This document shows positions 17,475 through 19,551 of a stretch of 19,551 nucleotides of DNA, one piece after another. The notes under the pieces are model-generated. The model searched no databases, was not told the DNA's origin, and saw only the letters and a list, made by a program, of their open reading frames with translations. The position numbers and the translations under genes are program-made. Positions within the stretch are counted from its first letter, which is position 1, and each line of letters opens with the position of its first letter. Source of the DNA: DATGSF01 sp035302865 (lineage in GTDB: Bacteria > Bacteroidota > Bacteroidia > Chitinophagales > Chitinophagaceae); contig DATGSF010000086.1 of assembly GCA_035302865.1 (NCBI GenBank), positions 1-19,551 on the forward strand. Reading direction: 5' to 3'.

Positions 17475-18044
17475 TTAAAGATTTATATAATAATACATAA
17501 ACACAATAAAAATTAAGGATATATTTACGATAATAGCAGTATAAAACCATTTTTCGGCTTTTTTAGAATATTCTTGTGCTTGCTCAAATTTTCTTGCAAA
17601 ATATAAACTATCTACCTTAGATCCATAGAATATACTTATAATAGCTAAGGGCATACAACAAAGTAAAATAATTAAAATAGATTCTAAAATCCAATTCTTA
17701 GGCATAGCATTTTTATCCTGACTCGCTTGCTCTTTAATATTCGTATTTATATTGGTAACCTTGAACTTGGTATCATTCTCTTTAAATACATTTACTTCCT
17801 CTTCAATATCCTCTTTTTCCTTAGTAAAAGCTAAAGGAGTAACAACAGAAGTATTATTTTCCTGATTTAAAGTATTTTTATTTGAAAATAAATCAGCTAA
17901 ATGGGGTATATCTTTTGCTTGCGTCCAATTTTCCAAACCATAATACCATACATAACTATCTTCCTGAATATTCTCTTTTTGCAGTTCTTCCTTATTGAAA
18001 GGTCCAAATTGTTGATTCTCTTTACGGTAAAAATACTGATACAT
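17475..18044 (-). CDS. GYF_2 (DUF4339)-CD225/dispanin membrane protein
   Basis: The 189-residue protein fuses two domains. Residues 1-55 form a GYF_2 (DUF4339) domain with FYRKENQQFGPFNKEEL, VWYYGLENWTQAKDI and a final LADLF; this type of domain is thought to bind peptides. A charged, low-complexity linker follows. Residues about 115-189 form a CD225/dispanin domain: PKNWILESILIILLCCMPLA, SIFYGSKVDSLYFARK, a helix with AQEYSKKAEKWF, and a last membrane segment. The CCxP element matches the domain of vertebrate interferon-induced transmembrane proteins. The GYF part should face the cytoplasm, assuming the family's usual topology. It lies 16 nt after the nucleotidyltransferase and 3 nt before DUF2752. 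The bacterial function is unknown; a membrane-remodelling or envelope role is only speculation. Confidence 0.9.
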   Translation of the reverse strand: MYQYFYRKENQQFGPFNKEELQKENIQEDSYVWYYGLENWTQAKDIPHLADLFSNKNTLNQENNTSVVTPLAFTKEKEDIEEEVNVFKENDTKFKVTNINTNIKEQASQDKNAMPKNWILESILIILLCCMPLAIISIFYGSKVDSLYFARKFEQAQEYSKKAEKWFYTAIIVNISLIFIVFMYYYINL

Positions 18045-18060
18045 AAATTAGGATTAAAAT

Positions 18061-19056
18061 TTATCTTAAATCTATTTCTGTATTATCTCCAATATTTAGG
18101 CTTTGACTCAAACCATGTATATAAACATCGCTTCCAATAACAGAATTCTTCAAAACTACTTCATCTAAAGTAGAAAAAGAACCAATTATGCTATTTTTTA
18201 TTATAGCATTTGATATAGTACTATTATCACCAACCGAAACTGAGGGTCCAATAATCGCATTTGTTATGGTGCAATTTTTTCCAATTCGAACAGGAGGTAT
18301 AATAATAGTATTTTCCATATTTTCAGAGCTAGTACTTATTACTTTGTTATCCTTTTTCAATAAAATACTATTTGTTTCTAATAAAGTTTCTTTTTTTCCA
18401 CAATCGAACCAATTTTTAACTCTAACACCTTTAATTTCAACTCCTTTATCTATCATTTTTTGTAAAGCTCTTGTAAAATGATATTCTCCATCTTGACCTT
18501 GTTGTTCTTTAAGATTTTTCTCAATGCATTGAAACATTAATGCTGATTCAATAATTTTATAAATTCCAACTATTGCTAAATTAGATTTTGGCATTTTAGG
18601 TTTTTCTACCACTTTAAGCACTCTATTTTTCTTATTTAATTGTGCTACACCAAAATCTCCTGGATTATCTACTCTGTGCAAGCCTATACAAGAAATTTTA
18701 CTCTCAATAAAATCTTTAAAATCCAGTTCACAAATTGTATCTCCAAAAACAATGATTACTTCTTCGTTTTGAACTAATTCCTTTGCTAATAATATAGCTG
18801 GTCCCGTACCTTTTCTATCTTCTTGATGTACAAAATTTGATTTTATTTCTGGATAATGTACCTCTACATAATTCTGGATTTTTTCTCCTAAATATCCAAT
18901 TATAAAAATAAATTCTTGCACTCCATTTTCAATTAATTGATCAATAATTACACTCAGCACTGTTTTTCCAGCTAATGGTATCAAGGCTTTAGGCTGTGTA
19001 TAAGTATGAGGTCTTAACTTTGTTCCGGCTCCTGCTACTGGTATTATTGCTTTCAT
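18061..19056 (-). CDS. Sugar-phosphate nucleotidyltransferase with left-handed beta-helix
   Basis: This enzyme joins a nucleoside triphosphate and a sugar 1-phosphate to give an activated sugar for glycan synthesis. The 331-residue chain has an N-terminal Rossmann-like catalytic domain with VAGAGTKLRPHTYTQPKALI (7-26), the metal-binding Asp in IVFGDTICE (Asp106), GDFGVAQLN and WFDCGKKETLLETN. From about 252 to the end there are hexapeptide-type repeats such as IGPSVSVGDNS and VIGSDVYIHG. ATG at 19054-19056 is chosen because MKAIIPVAGAG is the normal family start; an in-frame upstream codon would add 18 unrelated hydrophobic residues. It heads the operon with the CD225 and DUF2752 genes. It resembles glucose-1-phosphate thymidylyltransferase, but the nucleotide and sugar cannot be fixed from sequence. 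Confidence 0.9.
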   Translation of the reverse strand: MKAIIPVAGAGTKLRPHTYTQPKALIPLAGKTVLSVIIDQLIENGVQEFIFIIGYLGEKIQNYVEVHYPEIKSNFVHQEDRKGTGPAILLAKELVQNEEVIIVFGDTICELDFKDFIESKISCIGLHRVDNPGDFGVAQLNKKNRVLKVVEKPKMPKSNLAIVGIYKIIESALMFQCIEKNLKEQQGQDGEYHFTRALQKMIDKGVEIKGVRVKNWFDCGKKETLLETNSILLKKDNKVISTSSENMENTIIIPPVRIGKNCTITNAIIGPSVSVGDNSTISNAIIKNSIIGSFSTLDEVVLKNSVIGSDVYIHGLSQSLNIGDNTEIDLR

Positions 19057-19083
19057 AATTCCCACTTTGAAAAATATTAGATT

Positions 19084-19110
19084 TAAATATAAGGAATATT
19101 TTAAAAACAA
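19084..19110 (-). promoter_or_regulatory. Possible promoter of the nucleotidyltransferase operon
   Basis: On the minus strand TATATTTA (19091-19084) matches the TAnnTTTG element except for its last base, and TTG (19110-19108) lies 16 nt upstream. The position, 28 nt before the ATG, is reasonable. In such AT-rich DNA this could be chance. Confidence 0.3.
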
Positions 19111-19232
19111 GAGGGAATGGTGAAAATTAAATTGTAAAACATTTATTTTTTTACAGAACCAATACTATTATAATTTGCTAAAAATCAAATAATTGCAATG
19201 AATTTTAAAGAATATAAAATTAGACATGTATA

Positions 19233-19268
19233 TAAAAAAATAAAGAGCGACTGAAAAGAGTCACTCTT
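19233..19268 (-). terminator. Intrinsic terminator of cysK
   Basis: On the minus strand AAGAGTGACT (19268-19259) pairs with AGTCGCTCTT (19252-19243) as a 10-bp stem with one T-G pair and a 6-nt loop. TTATTTTTTTA (19242-19232) follows. It begins 30 nt after the cysK stop, and this is the clearest terminator in the window. The opposite side has a weaker T-rich run at 19268-19275. Confidence 0.88.
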
Positions 19269-19298
19269 CTTTTTATTATTTTAAAATAATACTTTTAA

Positions 19299-19551
19299 TT
19301 AAAATAATCCTTCTACTGACCAGTATCTTTCACCGGTATCATAATTAAAAGTCAATATAATTTTTCCTTTTTCAATTTCTGGTAGCTTCTTTGTTATTGC
19401 AGCTAAGGAAGCTCCTGTAGAAATTCCTGCTAAAATACCTTCTTCTTTTGCTAATCTTTGGGTGAAAACATACGCATCTTTATCATTAACTTGAATAGTT
19501 CCATCTAAAATGTCTTTATTCAAGACACCAGGAATAAAACCAGCACCAATT
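19299..19551 (-). CDS. cysK: Cysteine synthase (O-acetylserine sulfhydrylase), C-terminal part
   Basis: This is the last 83 residues of a PLP-dependent cysteine synthase, which makes cysteine from O-acetylserine and sulfide. The fragment opens with IGAGFIPGVLNKDILDG, the segment after the glycine-rich PLP-phosphate region. It continues with VFTQRLAKEEGILAGISTGASLAAI, in which the small-residue loop after GILAG is typical, and ends DTGERYWSVEGLF, a CysK-type end. The catalytic lysine lies outside the window. The 5' part is cut by the window edge; a TTG within the fragment is not the real start. A strong terminator follows. CysM is less likely because of the ERYWSVEGLF ending, but cannot be excluded from this fragment. 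Confidence 0.94.
   Translation of the reverse strand, partial: IGAGFIPGVLNKDILDGTIQVNDKDAYVFTQRLAKEEGILAGISTGASLAAITKKLPEIEKGKIILTFNYDTGERYWSVEGLF

Noticed and set aside
19057..19110. An 18-residue N-terminal extension of the sugar nucleotidyltransferase
   Set aside because: The family begins at MKAIIPVAGAG. The extension overlaps the likely promoter and has no family similarity.
1..19551. Defence island, prophage, transposon or CRISPR array
   Set aside because: No transposase, integrase, direct-repeat array or target-site duplication is visible. AddAB and the CD225 protein look like ordinary chromosomal genes here.

Overview
The window is AT-rich, gene-dense DNA from a Bacteroidota bacterium. 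No rRNA or tRNA gene is available to place it more finely. The evidence for the phylum is a PorZ homologue of the type IX secretion system (T9SS) joined to recO, a fabF-rnc pair, an AddAB nuclease-helicase whose AddB lacks a Walker A motif, a lipoprotein whose mature end looks like a Bacteroidota surface-export signal, and a TAnnTTTG-type promoter element. All 14 genes belong to recognisable families. There is no gene-free stretch over 300 bases. I see no tRNA, rRNA, CRISPR array, insertion sequence or prophage.

Layout. Positions 1-959 (+) hold the 3' end of fabF and rnc, closed by a hairpin at 975-1035 that can terminate transcription from both sides. Positions 1048-13905 (-) form one long co-directional run. 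In transcription order it is an aromatic amino-acid ammonia-lyase, a YfhO-like polytopic membrane protein, a DPM/ALG5-like family 2 glycosyltransferase, addA, addB, an AbgT-family transporter and a lipocalin-like lipoprotein. A good promoter element lies before the lyase. The first three genes are separated by 15 and 12 nt, and addA-addB by 1 nt, so these look like two transcription units with looser downstream genes. Positions 14024-17063 (+) hold porZ and recO, one base apart and divergent from the lyase. Positions 17082-19056 (-) hold a sugar-phosphate nucleotidyltransferase, a GYF_2-CD225/dispanin membrane protein and a DUF2752 membrane protein. The 3' end of cysK (-) closes the window, followed by a clear intrinsic terminator.

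How the genes may work together. AddA and AddB should form the double-strand-break resection complex, and RecO loads RecA in a related repair step. PorZ is part of the cell-surface attachment complex of the T9SS. The glycosyltransferase and YfhO-like protein resemble the CsbB-YfhO pair of Bacillus, where a polyprenyl-phosphate sugar made inside the cell is used outside it. Finding that pair behind a lyase resembling the Flavobacterium tyrosine ammonia-lyase is the most unusual arrangement here. Other points worth a look are an AddB with one iron-sulfur cysteine position replaced by threonine, a perfect hairpin whose loop is exactly the lyase stop codon, and a bacterial IFITM/dispanin homologue in a three-gene operon.
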